Below, piece after piece: positions 44,307 to 53,377 of a stretch of 64,000 nt of DNA. The position numbers and the translations under genes were made by a program. The notes beneath the pieces are model-generated. The model was given only the letters and a program-made list of their open reading frames with translations. It did not search any database and was not told the DNA's origin. Position 1 is the first letter of the stretch, and each line of letters starts with the position of its first letter. The stretch is from Paractinoplanes toevensis (GTDB taxonomy: Bacteria > Actinomycetota > Actinomycetes > Mycobacteriales > Micromonosporaceae): NCBI RefSeq assembly GCF_018332695.1, contig NZ_BOQN01000033.1, forward strand, positions 23,961-87,960. Direction: 5' to 3'.

Positions 44307-47300
44307 ATGCGCCCACCCCGTCCTCTCCTCAATTCCCTGGTCATCGCCGTAGTCGTGTCGGCTGCGGCATTCATCCCCATCACTGCGTCACCGGTTCAGG
44401 CGGCCTACGCCGTCAACGACTATTGCCTGGGCGAGTGCTCCGACATCCTCCCGCCCGGCCAGAATGGCGACGCCGACCTCGTCCAGGTCCTCGCCAACCA
44501 GGCGTTCGGCACGTTTCCCCCGCACGCCGACGACCAGCTCGCCAAGTACGGCAACCTGACCTACAACTACACCGGCCTGACCGGCGAGCAGATCAACACC
44601 TTCTTCAACGACAGCTCGTACGGGGTGGCCGCCGCCGACGTGGAGAGCACCAAGTCCCCGCGCTCCGACGTCACGATCGTCCGCGACAAGCAGCTCGGCA
44701 TCCCGCACATCACCGGCACCACCCGAGCCGGCACGATGTACGGCGCCGGTTACGCCGGAGCCCAGGACCGCCTGTTCCTGATGGACCTGATGCGGCACGT
44801 CGCCCGGGGCAGCCTCACCTCGTTCGCCGGTGGCGCCGAGGGCAACCGCGAGCTCGAGCAGAGTGTCTGGCGCACCTCGCCGTACACCGAGGCCGATCTG
44901 CAGACCCAGATCAACACGTTGCGTGACTCCGGGACCCGGGGCGCCCAGCTCTACACCGACGTGCAGAGCTACATCGCGGGCATCAACAAGTACATCGACG
45001 ACTGCATGGGGGCCCGCGACTGCCCCGGCGAGTACGTGCTGACCGGCCACCTCGACGCGATCACCAACGCGGGCGGTCCCGAGGACTTCACGATGACCGA
45101 CCTGATCGCCATCGGCGGCGTGATCGGCGGCCTGTTCGGCGGGGGCGGCGGCACCGAGATGCAGTCGGCGCTGGTCCGCATCGCCGCCCGCGCCAAGTAC
45201 GGCACCACCGTCGGTGACCAGGTGTGGCAGCAGTTCCGCCAGCAGAACGACCCGGAAACGGTGCTGACCCTGCACAACGGCCAGTCGTTCCCGTACGCGT
45301 CGGGCAATCCGAATGCCGCCGGCGTCGCACTGCCGGATGCCGGCACGGCCGTTTCCGAGCCGATCGTCTTCGACACGACCGGATCGGCCGCCTCAAATGT
45401 CGCCGGAACCAGCGCCATCGCCGACTCCCTGGGCACGCTGGCCATCGGCAGCGCCCACCGCGGCATGTCCAACGCGGCCGTCATCAGCGCCGCCAACTCG
45501 GCCACCGGCCACCCGGTCGCCGTGTTCGGCCCGCAGACCGGCTACTTCGCGCCGCAGCTGCTCATGGTGCAGGAACTGCAGGGACCGGGGATCAGCAGCC
45601 GCGGCATCGCGTTCAGCGGCCTCAACCTCTACACGCTGATCGGCCGTGGCCCCGACTACGCGTGGAGCGCCACCTCGTCCATCCAGGACATCACCGACAC
45701 GTACGCGGTGAAGCTCTGCAACGCCGACGGCAGCGCCGCCACCCTGGCCTCGACCAGCTACGTCTACCACGGCACCTGCCTGCCGTTCGACTCGCTGACC
45801 AAGACGAACAGCTGGAAGCCGACCACCGCCGACTCCACCGCGGCCGGCTCCTACCGGCTGACCGTCCAGCGCACCAAGTACGGCCTGCTCACCTGGCGTG
45901 GCCTGGTCGCCGGGGTGCCGACCGCGTTCACCAGCCTGCGCTCGACCTACCGGCACGAGGCCGACTCGGCGATCGGCTTCCAGATGTTCAACGAACCCGA
46001 CCAGATGGGTACGCCGGCCGCGTTCATGAACTCGGCGTCGAACATCCCGTTCGCGTTCAACTGGTTCTACGTGAACTCCACCGACACGGCCATGTTCACC
46101 TCGGGCAGCCAGCCGGTGCGCCCGGCCGGCGCCGACCCGAACCTGCCGACGAAGGGTGAGGCCGCCTACGAGTGGACCGGCTGGAACCCCGACACCAACG
46201 TCGCCACCTACCAGCCCAGCTCCGCCCACCCGCAGGCGGTCAACCAGGACTACTTCGTCAGCTGGAACAACAAGCAGGCCAAGGACTACGGCGCGGCCGA
46301 CGGCAACTTCAGCTTCGGCTCGGTGCACCGCGGCGACCTGCTCGACACCCCGATCAAGGCGGGCATCGCGGCCGGCACGAAGTACGACCGGGCGAGCCTG
46401 GTGAAGGTCGTCGAGTCGGCGGCCACCACCGACCTGCGCGGCACCGACGTACTGCCGGTGCTCCTGCGGGTGATCGACACGGCCACGGTGACCGACGCGA
46501 CCCAGGCCGCGGCCCTCACCAAGCTGCGCGCGTGGCTGGCCGCCGGGGCCCACCGCCAGGAGACGGCGGCCGGGAGCAAGGCGTACGCGAACGCCGACGC
46601 GATCCGCATCTTCGACGCCTGGTGGCCGAAGCTGGTGGTGGCCGCGTTCCAGTCCAACCTGGGCGACGGCCTGTTCCAGACGCTGGTCGACGCCCTGCAG
46701 ATCAACGAGTCACCGTCCGGCGGCCAGACCGGCCCGACGTCGTCGCTGCCGACGAGCGCCAACGAGTCGCAGGCCCACAAGGGTTCGGCGTTCCAGTTCG
46801 GCTGGTGGGGCTATGTGGACAAGGACCTGCGCGCGGTCCTCGGCGACAGCGTCCCCGGCTGGTCGCAGAAGTACTGCGGCGGCGGCACGGTCAGCACCTG
46901 CCGAAGCGCCCTGCTCAGCAGCCTGACCACCGCCGTCAACGAGCCGGCCGCCACCACCTACCCCGGTGACGACCACTGCTCGGCCGGCGACCAGTGGTGC
47001 GCCGACGCGATCCTGCAGAGCCCGCTGGGCGGCGTCAAACACGGCCTGATCGCCTGGCAGAACCGCCCGACCTACCAGCAGGTGGTGTCGTTCCCGGCCA
47101 AGCGCGGCGACGACATCGGCAACCTGACGGCCGGCCGGCCGGCGACCGCCTCCAGCACCCAGGGCAGCTACGTGGCCGCGAACGCGGTGGACGGCAGCAA
47201 CACCACCCGGTGGGCCAGTTCCTACGCCGACAACCAGACCCTGACGGTGGATCTGGGCTCATCGAGGACGGTCGCGCGGGCCGTCATCCGCTGGGAATCG

Positions 47301-47501
47301 GCGTATGCCTCGGCGTACAGAATCGAAGCCTCGGCCAATGGCACCACCTGGACCCAGGCGGCGGCCGTGACCGGAGGGAACGGCGGTCTGGACACCGTCA
47401 CCTTCCCGGCGACAACGGCCCGCTACCTGCGCCTGACCGGCCAGACCCGGGCAACGTCCTACGGCTTCTCGATCTACGAGTTGGAGGCCTATTCGCGGTA
47501 G
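44307..47501 (+). CDS. Secreted penicillin acylase family protein with F5/8 type C domain
   Basis: A 1064-residue exported Ntn-hydrolase. The signal peptide covers residues 1-32. The alpha-subunit region has IVRDKQLGIPHITGTTRAG, and after a spacer the beta subunit should begin at Ser388 (GMSNAAV), the autocatalytic nucleophile. HPVAVFGPQTGYFAPQLL is conserved in the family. Residues about 945-1064 form a discoidin-like carbohydrate-binding domain (NAVDGSNTTRWAS). It may cleave acyl amides such as beta-lactams, homoserine lactones or lipopeptides; the substrate is not predictable. GAAGGGAAG is the ribosome site, within a weak TTCCC/GGGAA hairpin. Confidence 0.88.
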   Translation: MRPPRPLLNSLVIAVVVSAAAFIPITASPVQAAYAVNDYCLGECSDILPPGQNGDADLVQVLANQAFGTFPPHADDQLAKYGNLTYNYTGLTGEQINTFFNDSSYGVAAADVESTKSPRSDVTIVRDKQLGIPHITGTTRAGTMYGAGYAGAQDRLFLMDLMRHVARGSLTSFAGGAEGNRELEQSVWRTSPYTEADLQTQINTLRDSGTRGAQLYTDVQSYIAGINKYIDDCMGARDCPGEYVLTGHLDAITNAGGPEDFTMTDLIAIGGVIGGLFGGGGGTEMQSALVRIAARAKYGTTVGDQVWQQFRQQNDPETVLTLHNGQSFPYASGNPNAAGVALPDAGTAVSEPIVFDTTGSAASNVAGTSAIADSLGTLAIGSAHRGMSNAAVISAANSATGHPVAVFGPQTGYFAPQLLMVQELQGPGISSRGIAFSGLNLYTLIGRGPDYAWSATSSIQDITDTYAVKLCNADGSAATLASTSYVYHGTCLPFDSLTKTNSWKPTTADSTAAGSYRLTVQRTKYGLLTWRGLVAGVPTAFTSLRSTYRHEADSAIGFQMFNEPDQMGTPAAFMNSASNIPFAFNWFYVNSTDTAMFTSGSQPVRPAGADPNLPTKGEAAYEWTGWNPDTNVATYQPSSAHPQAVNQDYFVSWNNKQAKDYGAADGNFSFGSVHRGDLLDTPIKAGIAAGTKYDRASLVKVVESAATTDLRGTDVLPVLLRVIDTATVTDATQAAALTKLRAWLAAGAHRQETAAGSKAYANADAIRIFDAWWPKLVVAAFQSNLGDGLFQTLVDALQINESPSGGQTGPTSSLPTSANESQAHKGSAFQFGWWGYVDKDLRAVLGDSVPGWSQKYCGGGTVSTCRSALLSSLTTAVNEPAATTYPGDDHCSAGDQWCADAILQSPLGGVKHGLIAWQNRPTYQQVVSFPAKRGDDIGNLTAGRPATASSTQGSYVAANAVDGSNTTRWASSYADNQTLTVDLGSSRTVARAVIRWESAYASAYRIEASANGTTWTQAAAVTGGNGGLDTVTFPATTARYLRLTGQTRATSYGFSIYELEAYSR

Positions 47502-47510
47502 CCGGTCCCC

Positions 47511-47544
47511 GGAACAGCCCCGTCGAGCATGACGGGGCTGTTCC
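47511..47544. terminator. Bidirectional terminator after penicillin acylase
   Basis: Perfect 14-base arms GGAACAGCCCCGTC and GACGGGGCTGTTCC flank the loop GAGCAT. It lies between two convergent genes and would serve both. Confidence 0.88.
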
Positions 47545-47552
47545 GGCCCGGT

Positions 47553-48212
47553 TCAGGAGCAGTTCGCGGCCAGGTACTGCTTGAGCGTGGTGTCCTTGCC
47601 GGACCGGGTCTCCGCGGCGATGCGCTCCGGCAGAGTCGGGCCGGACTCGGCGAAGACCCAGTATTTCCAGGTCGCCACGGCGTCGATGGTGTGCTGGTCG
47701 GTGGCCCGCCGCCCGGCGTCGCCGGTGAGCCAGTCCTGGTACCACGCACACGCCGCGGTGATCTGGACCTGCTGGCCCAGGGCGGTGCGCTGCACCAGGA
47801 CGCGTTCGGTCATCGGATAGCGGGCCAGCAGCCGGTCGTAGCTCGCCCCGGCGGGCAGCGGGAACTCGGCGGTCAGCTCCCGGATCACCCCGACGATCTC
47901 CGGCGCGTCGGTGTAGAGGAACTCCTCGCCGGCGACCGCCTCACCGCCGTCGCCGTACACCCCGCTGTGCATGCCCTGGTAGGCGACGACCCCGGCCACC
48001 GCGATGCCGGGCACCGCGATCGCGCCCGCCGTGACGAGTGCGACGACGTAGCCGCGCCGCCGCCGGGATCGCCCGGTGGTCGTTTCGTTCTCCATGGTGC
48101 TTGCCTGCATCAGGATCTCCTGTGCCAGGGCCTCTCCGGCCTCGTCCGGCAGGGCCGCGAGATCGACGCGCAGCGGATCGGCGGCCGCAAGCCTGTCGGC
48201 GAAGTGCTTCAC
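47553..48212 (-). CDS. Single-pass membrane protein coupled to ECF sigma factor
   Basis: A 219-residue protein. It has a short cytoplasmic N-terminus (HFADRLAAADPLRVD), a transmembrane helix (GYVVALVTAGAIAVPGIAVAGVV, residues about 60-82) and an extracytoplasmic domain with a Cys pair. Its GTG start overlaps the sigma-factor stop. Position and topology suggest an anti-sigma or signal-sensing partner. No zinc-binding HxxxCxxC anti-sigma motif is seen, so regulation of the sigma factor is inferred. Confidence 0.75.
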   Translation of the reverse strand: MKHFADRLAAADPLRVDLAALPDEAGEALAQEILMQASTMENETTTGRSRRRRGYVVALVTAGAIAVPGIAVAGVVAYQGMHSGVYGDGGEAVAGEEFLYTDAPEIVGVIRELTAEFPLPAGASYDRLLARYPMTERVLVQRTALGQQVQITAACAWYQDWLTGDAGRRATDQHTIDAVATWKYWVFAESGPTLPERIAAETRSGKDTTLKQYLAANCS

Positions 48213-48766
48213 GACGTCTCCTCTACCGGGACGGGCGAGCGCCCGTCGGACCTTACGTGTCCGGATCCCTCGGGCTGTTGCAGCAGTTTCCTCAGCCGGT
48301 TCCGGGCCCGGTGCAGGCGGACCCGCGCGGTGACGGCGTTCAGGCCGAGCGCGGCGGCGGCCTCGGCCGGGGACAGTCCGTCCCAGGCGGTCAGCGTGAG
48401 CAACTCCCGGTCGATCTCCGGCAGGGCCCGCAGGCCGGCCCGGACGGTCTGCGCGTCGTGGCGGGCGAGCGCCACCGTCGCGGGGTCGGGCGGCGCCGAC
48501 CGGACGGCGTCGCGGAGGGCCGTGGCGAGCAGGCCGCGGCGGAGGTCGCCGCGCCGCTGGTTGGCCAGCACGAGCCGGGCCACGCCGTAGAGCCACGGGC
48601 GCGCGGCCGGCCCGGCCGGCACGTCGGCCCGCCGGCGCCAGGCGACCATGAAGACCTCCGCGACCACATCGGCGGCGTCTTCCGGGTTGCCCGTGCGGCG
48701 CAGTGCGTAGCCGAGGATGTCCCGCCACGTCTCGGCGTGCAGAGCCTCGAATCTGGTCCGTTCCAC
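48209..48766 (-). CDS. ECF RNA polymerase sigma factor
   Basis: A 185-residue sigma-70 family protein. Region 2 (residues about 10-70) has NPEDAADVVAEVFMVAWRR, and region 4 (residues about 115-165) has LLTLTAWDGLSPAEAAAALG with the HTH AVTARVRLHRARNRL. It is followed directly by a membrane protein that probably controls it. The start is GTG 48766. Confidence 0.9.
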   Translation of the reverse strand: MERTRFEALHAETWRDILGYALRRTGNPEDAADVVAEVFMVAWRRRADVPAGPAARPWLYGVARLVLANQRRGDLRRGLLATALRDAVRSAPPDPATVALARHDAQTVRAGLRALPEIDRELLTLTAWDGLSPAEAAAALGLNAVTARVRLHRARNRLRKLLQQPEGSGHVRSDGRSPVPVEETS

Positions 48767-48808
48767 GGCTCCACATGTCCGGCCGGCGGCGGCCGTTACA
48801 TCGACGGG

Positions 48809-50002
48809 TCAGGCGACCGACCTGATGCGGGTCACCAGGACCGAGCCGAGCACCGTGATCGCCGCGACGACCAGGAACAGCACCGGATATCCGCCCAGGT
48901 AGGTGACGATCGGGAAGGCGAGCGCCGGCCCCAGAACCTGCGGCGCCGAGTTGGCGATGTTGATGACCCCCAGATCGCGGCCCCGGTCCTCGGCCGACGG
49001 CAGCACCTGCGTGATCAGCGCCTGGTCGACCGACAGATAGACGCCGAACCCGAGACCGAGGATCACCCCGGCGGTGAGCGCGCCCGGCCAGGTCGGCCAC
49101 ACCGCCAGCAGCACCATGGCCACCGCCATGACGAGCCCCGACACGATCACCGACGGCTTGCGCTTGCCGGAGCGGTCCGAGATCACCCCGCCGATCACCA
49201 CGGTCAGCACGGTGGCGATCGTGTAGACGACGATCAGGATGGTGAGGCCGTCCTCGGCGTCGGCGTAGTGCACCTTGTCGCGCAGGAAGTACAGCAGGTA
49301 GAGCGTCGCCATGGCGTTGCCGAGCTGCACCAGGAAACGGGTGCCGAACGCCCAGCCGAAGTCGCCGCCGTGCCAGCGGAACGTGCCGCGCAGGTCGAAG
49401 CGCGCCGGGACCGCCGGCAGCGGATCGCGGGTGGCCAGCACGAACGGCAGCGTCAGCAGCACGACCACGAGCGCGATCGCCGGGTAGCCGCCGCCTACCA
49501 CGGTGACCAGCAGGACACCGGCGACCACCCCGACCGACTGGGTCAGCCCCACCCAGCCGGAGACCAGGCCACGCTGGTTGACCGGGGCCTGATCGGGCAC
49601 GACCGCGGTGAGGCCGGCCTGCAGCACGTTGAGCCCGACCTGCGCGAAGCACCAGCCCAGCGCGACCCCGAGGACGCTGTGCACGCCGTTGAGCGCGATC
49701 AGCCCGGCCGCGCCGATCAGCGCGCCCGCGACGATCCAGGTGTGCCGGCGTCCGGTGCGGGCGGTGGTCGCGTCGGACAGCGCCCCGGCGACCGGCCCGA
49801 CGATGACGGCGACGAGCGCGCCGAGCCCGGTCACGATGCCCAGCGCCGTGGTCTTGTCGTCCGGGGTGATGTCCTCGATCTGGTTGGGCAGCAGCACCTG
49901 CAGCGGCCCGAAGTAGCCCATCCAGAGTCCGAGGTTGGCCAGCGACAGCAGCCCGATCCAGCGCCCGCCGACCCGCGGCCGGGTGTCGGCGTCCGCGGTC
50001 AT
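48809..50002 (-). CDS. MFS sugar transporter (GPH/SLC45-like)
   Basis: A 397-residue protein with about 12 membrane helices. It resembles the sucrose/maltose-type MFS group (SLANLGLWMGYFGPLQVLLP at helix 1; DATTARTGRRHTWIVAG as the loop motif). The ATG overlaps the stop of the beta-glucosidase gene, so the pair forms a tight operon for uptake and intracellular hydrolysis of a beta-glucoside (inference). Confidence 0.87.
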   Translation of the reverse strand: MTADADTRPRVGGRWIGLLSLANLGLWMGYFGPLQVLLPNQIEDITPDDKTTALGIVTGLGALVAVIVGPVAGALSDATTARTGRRHTWIVAGALIGAAGLIALNGVHSVLGVALGWCFAQVGLNVLQAGLTAVVPDQAPVNQRGLVSGWVGLTQSVGVVAGVLLVTVVGGGYPAIALVVVLLTLPFVLATRDPLPAVPARFDLRGTFRWHGGDFGWAFGTRFLVQLGNAMATLYLLYFLRDKVHYADAEDGLTILIVVYTIATVLTVVIGGVISDRSGKRKPSVIVSGLVMAVAMVLLAVWPTWPGALTAGVILGLGFGVYLSVDQALITQVLPSAEDRGRDLGVINIANSAPQVLGPALAFPIVTYLGGYPVLFLVVAAITVLGSVLVTRIRSVA

Positions 50003-51309
50003 CCGCGTTCCCGCAGCGCGGCGGCGAGCCAGTGGTAGGAGTCCTTCGGGGTGCGCTGCTGGGTGTCGAAGTCGACCTGGACGAGGCCGAAGCGCTGGCT
50101 GTAGCCCTCGGCCCACTCGAAGTTGTCGAGCAGCGACCAGACGAAGTAGCCGCGCACGTCGACGCCGGCGTCGATGGACCGTTTCACGGCGGCGAGGTGC
50201 CCGTCGAGGTAGTCGATCCGGAACCGGTCGGTGGTGCCGTCCTCGGTCGAGCAGCCGTTCTCGGTGATGTAGATCGGCGGGAGCCCGTCGCCGTAGGTCC
50301 GCTTCAGGCCGGTGAGCAGCTCGTGCAGCCCGTCCGGCACGACCGGCCAGCCGAACGCGGTGGTCGGCACCCCGTCGATCTGCTTCATGTCGAACGGCAG
50401 CTCGTCCTGGGTGGGCGCGCCGACCCGGGTAGGGTTGTAGTAGTTGACCCCGAGGGCGTCGATGGGGGACAGGATCGTCGCCATGTCGCCGTCCCGCACG
50501 ACGGCGCCGAGCATCTCGGCGAGAAACTCCGGATAGGTCCCGGTCAGCACCGGATCGTTGAACAGCCGGTTGTGGAAGCCGTCGTAGATCATCGCCGCGG
50601 CCCGGTCGGCCTCGTCGTCACTGGCCGGCCAGACCGGCGTGCAGTTGTTGGTGATCATGATTTCGGCCGCTCCGCGGGACCGCAGCGCCTGCACCGCGAG
50701 CCCGTGCCCGAGCAGCTGGTGGTGGGCGACCGGCAGGGCCCCGAAGCCGAGCGCGAGTCCCGGCGCGTGCGATCCGAAGGCGTACCCCTGAGCCATGTGC
50801 ACGATCGGCTCGTTCAGGGTGATCCACCGCTTGACGCGATCCCCGAGGCGATCCCCGACAATCCCGGCGTACTCGGCGAACCGGTAGGAGGTCTCCCGGT
50901 TGAGCCACCCACCGTCGTCCTCGAGCGCCTGCGGCAGATCCCAGTGGAACAGCGTGGGGACCGCGGCGATGTCCCGCTCCAGCAGCCCATCGACCAGCCG
51001 ATCGTAGAAATCGAGGCCGAGGAGGTTGGGCTTCCCGCGCCCGTCCGGCTGAATGCGCGGCCAGGCCAGCGAGAAACGGTACGCATCCACGCCGAGCCCG
51101 GCCATCAGGTCGAGGTCGTCCGCCCAGCGATGGTAGTGATCGCAGGCGACGTCCCCGGTGTCCCCGCCGAGAGTCCTCCCCGGGGTGTGCGAGAACGTGT
51201 CCCAGATCGAGACCCCGCGCCCGTCCTCGGCAGCGGCCCCCTCGATCTGATAGGCGGCAGTCGAGACCCCCACCTCGAACCACGTGGGAAACCCATCAAG
51301 CGATCCCAA
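49999..51309 (-). CDS. GH1 beta-glucosidase
   Basis: A 436-residue glycoside hydrolase family 1 enzyme with acid/base Glu167 (TLNEP), nucleophile Glu350 (ITENG) and N-terminal FEVGVSTAAYQIEGA. It has no signal peptide, so it acts on imported beta-glucosides. TTG 51309 is preferred because GGAGG lies 5 bases upstream; TTG 51321 is possible. A LacI-like palindrome is 38 bases upstream. The stop overlaps the MFS gene. Confidence 0.93.
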   Translation of the reverse strand: MGSLDGFPTWFEVGVSTAAYQIEGAAAEDGRGVSIWDTFSHTPGRTLGGDTGDVACDHYHRWADDLDLMAGLGVDAYRFSLAWPRIQPDGRGKPNLLGLDFYDRLVDGLLERDIAAVPTLFHWDLPQALEDDGGWLNRETSYRFAEYAGIVGDRLGDRVKRWITLNEPIVHMAQGYAFGSHAPGLALGFGALPVAHHQLLGHGLAVQALRSRGAAEIMITNNCTPVWPASDDEADRAAAMIYDGFHNRLFNDPVLTGTYPEFLAEMLGAVVRDGDMATILSPIDALGVNYYNPTRVGAPTQDELPFDMKQIDGVPTTAFGWPVVPDGLHELLTGLKRTYGDGLPPIYITENGCSTEDGTTDRFRIDYLDGHLAAVKRSIDAGVDVRGYFVWSLLDNFEWAEGYSQRFGLVQVDFDTQQRTPKDSYHWLAAALRERG

Positions 51310-51346
51310 GCCACCCTCCAACCAAAGGCGAATTCAGCTCAGGTTA

Positions 51347-51360
51347 GTGATCGCGCTCAC
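51347..51360. promoter_or_regulatory. LacI-like palindrome upstream of the beta-glucosidase
   Basis: GTGATCGCGCTCAC is symmetric except for one base pair and has the central CG step of LacI-family sites. It lies between the GH1 gene and the end of the next gene. No LacI gene is nearby. Confidence 0.5.
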
Positions 51361-51373
51361 CCGGCGGAACCCC

Positions 51374-53377
51374 TCACTTACCGTCGGCGTCCGCCATGCC
51401 CCGGACCGCGTCGGCGAGCTTGTCCAGACCGGCCTCCTCGCGCCGCCTCTCGTGTCCGATCCATTCCTTGCCCTCAGCCGCGATGCCCTCGAGAACGTGC
51501 AGCGTGTTGTGCAGTCCGGCGGCGTCTAGGGAGATCTCGGTTACCTGGCGCGGGTCCTCCTGGGTCTCCTCGGACGCCGTGGCCGGGCCGGTCACCGCCG
51601 CTTCGATCGGGTCGCCGTTCATCAGAGTCAGCCGGAACGTTTTCTCTCCGTCGTCGGCCTCGCTGACCTCGACCGCGGTGACCGCGTCGTATCGGTAGTT
51701 CAGCCGCCCCCGGTCGTGGAAGGTGGCTTTCGCGAGATCGAGCTGCACCGACATCTGCCGTACGCCGTCGGCCGTCAACAGGAAGATGAGCAGTTCGTAC
51801 CTGGTGTAGCGCCAGGGGCCGTTGCGCACCCGTGCGCGCTTGTAGTAGCGGCCGGGTGCCTCCAGGAACGCGTGTGCCACGACGCTGTGCGGCGCCAGCC
51901 GGTAATGCCGGAGGGCCTCGCCCATCAGCATCTTGCGGTCGCAATCCAGCCAGAACGCCATCTCGTGGTCGTTCGGCCGGTCCTCCAGTTTTGCCTTCCA
52001 CCGCAGGTGGGCCTGCCGGCGCGCGTCGTATTTCCGAGCCGCGTCGGCTGCCTCGGCCCGGAAGCGCCGCCGTTCGAGAACGATCCGGGACCACCCGGGG
52101 ACGGCGGCCGCCGCGCCGACTGCCGAGCCCAGTAACGCGGCGACGGCGGCAAGGGGACGTTCCACCACGGCCGGCCCGGCGAGCGCGAACCAAGCCGCGG
52201 CCGCCGTCAGCGCGCCGAGTGCACAGCCGATGCGGGTGGCCGGAGGAACCCGGAGTGCCTCGCGCTCGGACCGCAGCGTCCCGCGCCGCCACTGCCCATT
52301 CACCTCGCTGACCAGGAATCGGATGAGCCACGCGACCTGCTCGGGCTTGACCCGGCTCTCCCGGTACAGTTCGACTACCTCGTCGCGTAGTGCCATCCGG
52401 ATGGCCCAGGTGCCCGCGATCCACTCGGATAGGTCGGCTCCCCGGGGGACGTATTTCGCGAAGTACCGCCGGAACATGCGATCCACCGGTCCGGCGAAGA
52501 CTTCGCCGGAGGTTCCGGACCGGCGGTAACGACGGTGTCGTTCGTCGAGTGCTTGCCTGCGCTGAACTCGGAAACGCCATTCCAGACCGGTCCACGCGGC
52601 GAGGACGCCGCCGCCCAGAAGCGCCAGAAGCGCTACCGCGGCCACCTGCGCCGAGGTTGACGATGCCAGGAACGCGAGATATCCGACCGTTCCCGCCGTG
52701 ACGATCGCGCCGCCACCGGCTTCGGCCCGGTGCCGTACGCCGATCTCGGGCGTGCGAGCCTCACGCACGCGCGGACCGGCCGGGACCGGCTGGAAGAACT
52801 TCCACACGCGGTCGAGGCGCTCTCGTGACGTCTGGCCGTCGGCGGCGACCCTGAGGACCTCACGCCAGGTCCAGTCCTGCAGCGGGCCGCTCCAGAACAT
52901 CTCGAGATGCTGAATGACCAGGTGCCGCTGCGTACCGCCGAGCTTGCCGAACTCCTTGATGGTGACGTTGGGATCCAGCTCCTGCCCGGCCAGCGAGTCG
53001 AGCAGGTGTGCGATCGCCCTGGTCGCCTCGGTCCACTCGTCGGCGGCCTGGGCGGCCGATTGTTCCCGGACATATCGCAGCAGGTCCAGGTCGCCCTTCG
53101 GCAGGGTGCGCAGTGTCCGGCCGCTGAGTAGCGAGATCACCAGGAGGAAGCAGGATCGGCTGGTGACATGACCGGCAAGCACCGCCTCGCGGATGTATTT
53201 GCGAGCCTGATCCGGCATGCCACCGCGAAGACACTGGACACCGACCCGGAAGATCTCCGCCGGGTCGTTGCTCTCGGGGACGTAGATGTGCACGCCACCG
53301 TGGACGGTGGTGGCCTGCACCCCGACGAAGGCCGAGCCCGTCGCCGTGTTGGCGGCCGCAGCGGGCGCCGCGGTCAT
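51374..53377 (-). CDS. Membrane protein with N-terminal amyloid-like motif
   Basis: A 667-residue protein of no family I can name. Residues about 14-32 (GSAFVGVQATTVHGGVHIYV) contain the motif VGVQAxxVHGxV, shared with the gene it is coupled to. A TPR-like helical region follows (residues about 35-130). Two hydrophobic hairpins lie near residues 224-262 and 383-430. The C-terminal region (about 500-640) is beta-rich, with YRYDAVTAVEV and FRLTLMNGD. The ATG overlaps the stop of the Nudix fusion gene by 4 bases. It could be a membrane-located effector or sensor receiving the amyloid signal (inference). Confidence 0.75.
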   Translation of the reverse strand: MTAAPAAAANTATGSAFVGVQATTVHGGVHIYVPESNDPAEIFRVGVQCLRGGMPDQARKYIREAVLAGHVTSRSCFLLVISLLSGRTLRTLPKGDLDLLRYVREQSAAQAADEWTEATRAIAHLLDSLAGQELDPNVTIKEFGKLGGTQRHLVIQHLEMFWSGPLQDWTWREVLRVAADGQTSRERLDRVWKFFQPVPAGPRVREARTPEIGVRHRAEAGGGAIVTAGTVGYLAFLASSTSAQVAAVALLALLGGGVLAAWTGLEWRFRVQRRQALDERHRRYRRSGTSGEVFAGPVDRMFRRYFAKYVPRGADLSEWIAGTWAIRMALRDEVVELYRESRVKPEQVAWLIRFLVSEVNGQWRRGTLRSEREALRVPPATRIGCALGALTAAAAWFALAGPAVVERPLAAVAALLGSAVGAAAAVPGWSRIVLERRRFRAEAADAARKYDARRQAHLRWKAKLEDRPNDHEMAFWLDCDRKMLMGEALRHYRLAPHSVVAHAFLEAPGRYYKRARVRNGPWRYTRYELLIFLLTADGVRQMSVQLDLAKATFHDRGRLNYRYDAVTAVEVSEADDGEKTFRLTLMNGDPIEAAVTGPATASEETQEDPRQVTEISLDAAGLHNTLHVLEGIAAEGKEWIGHERRREEAGLDKLADAVRGMADADGK

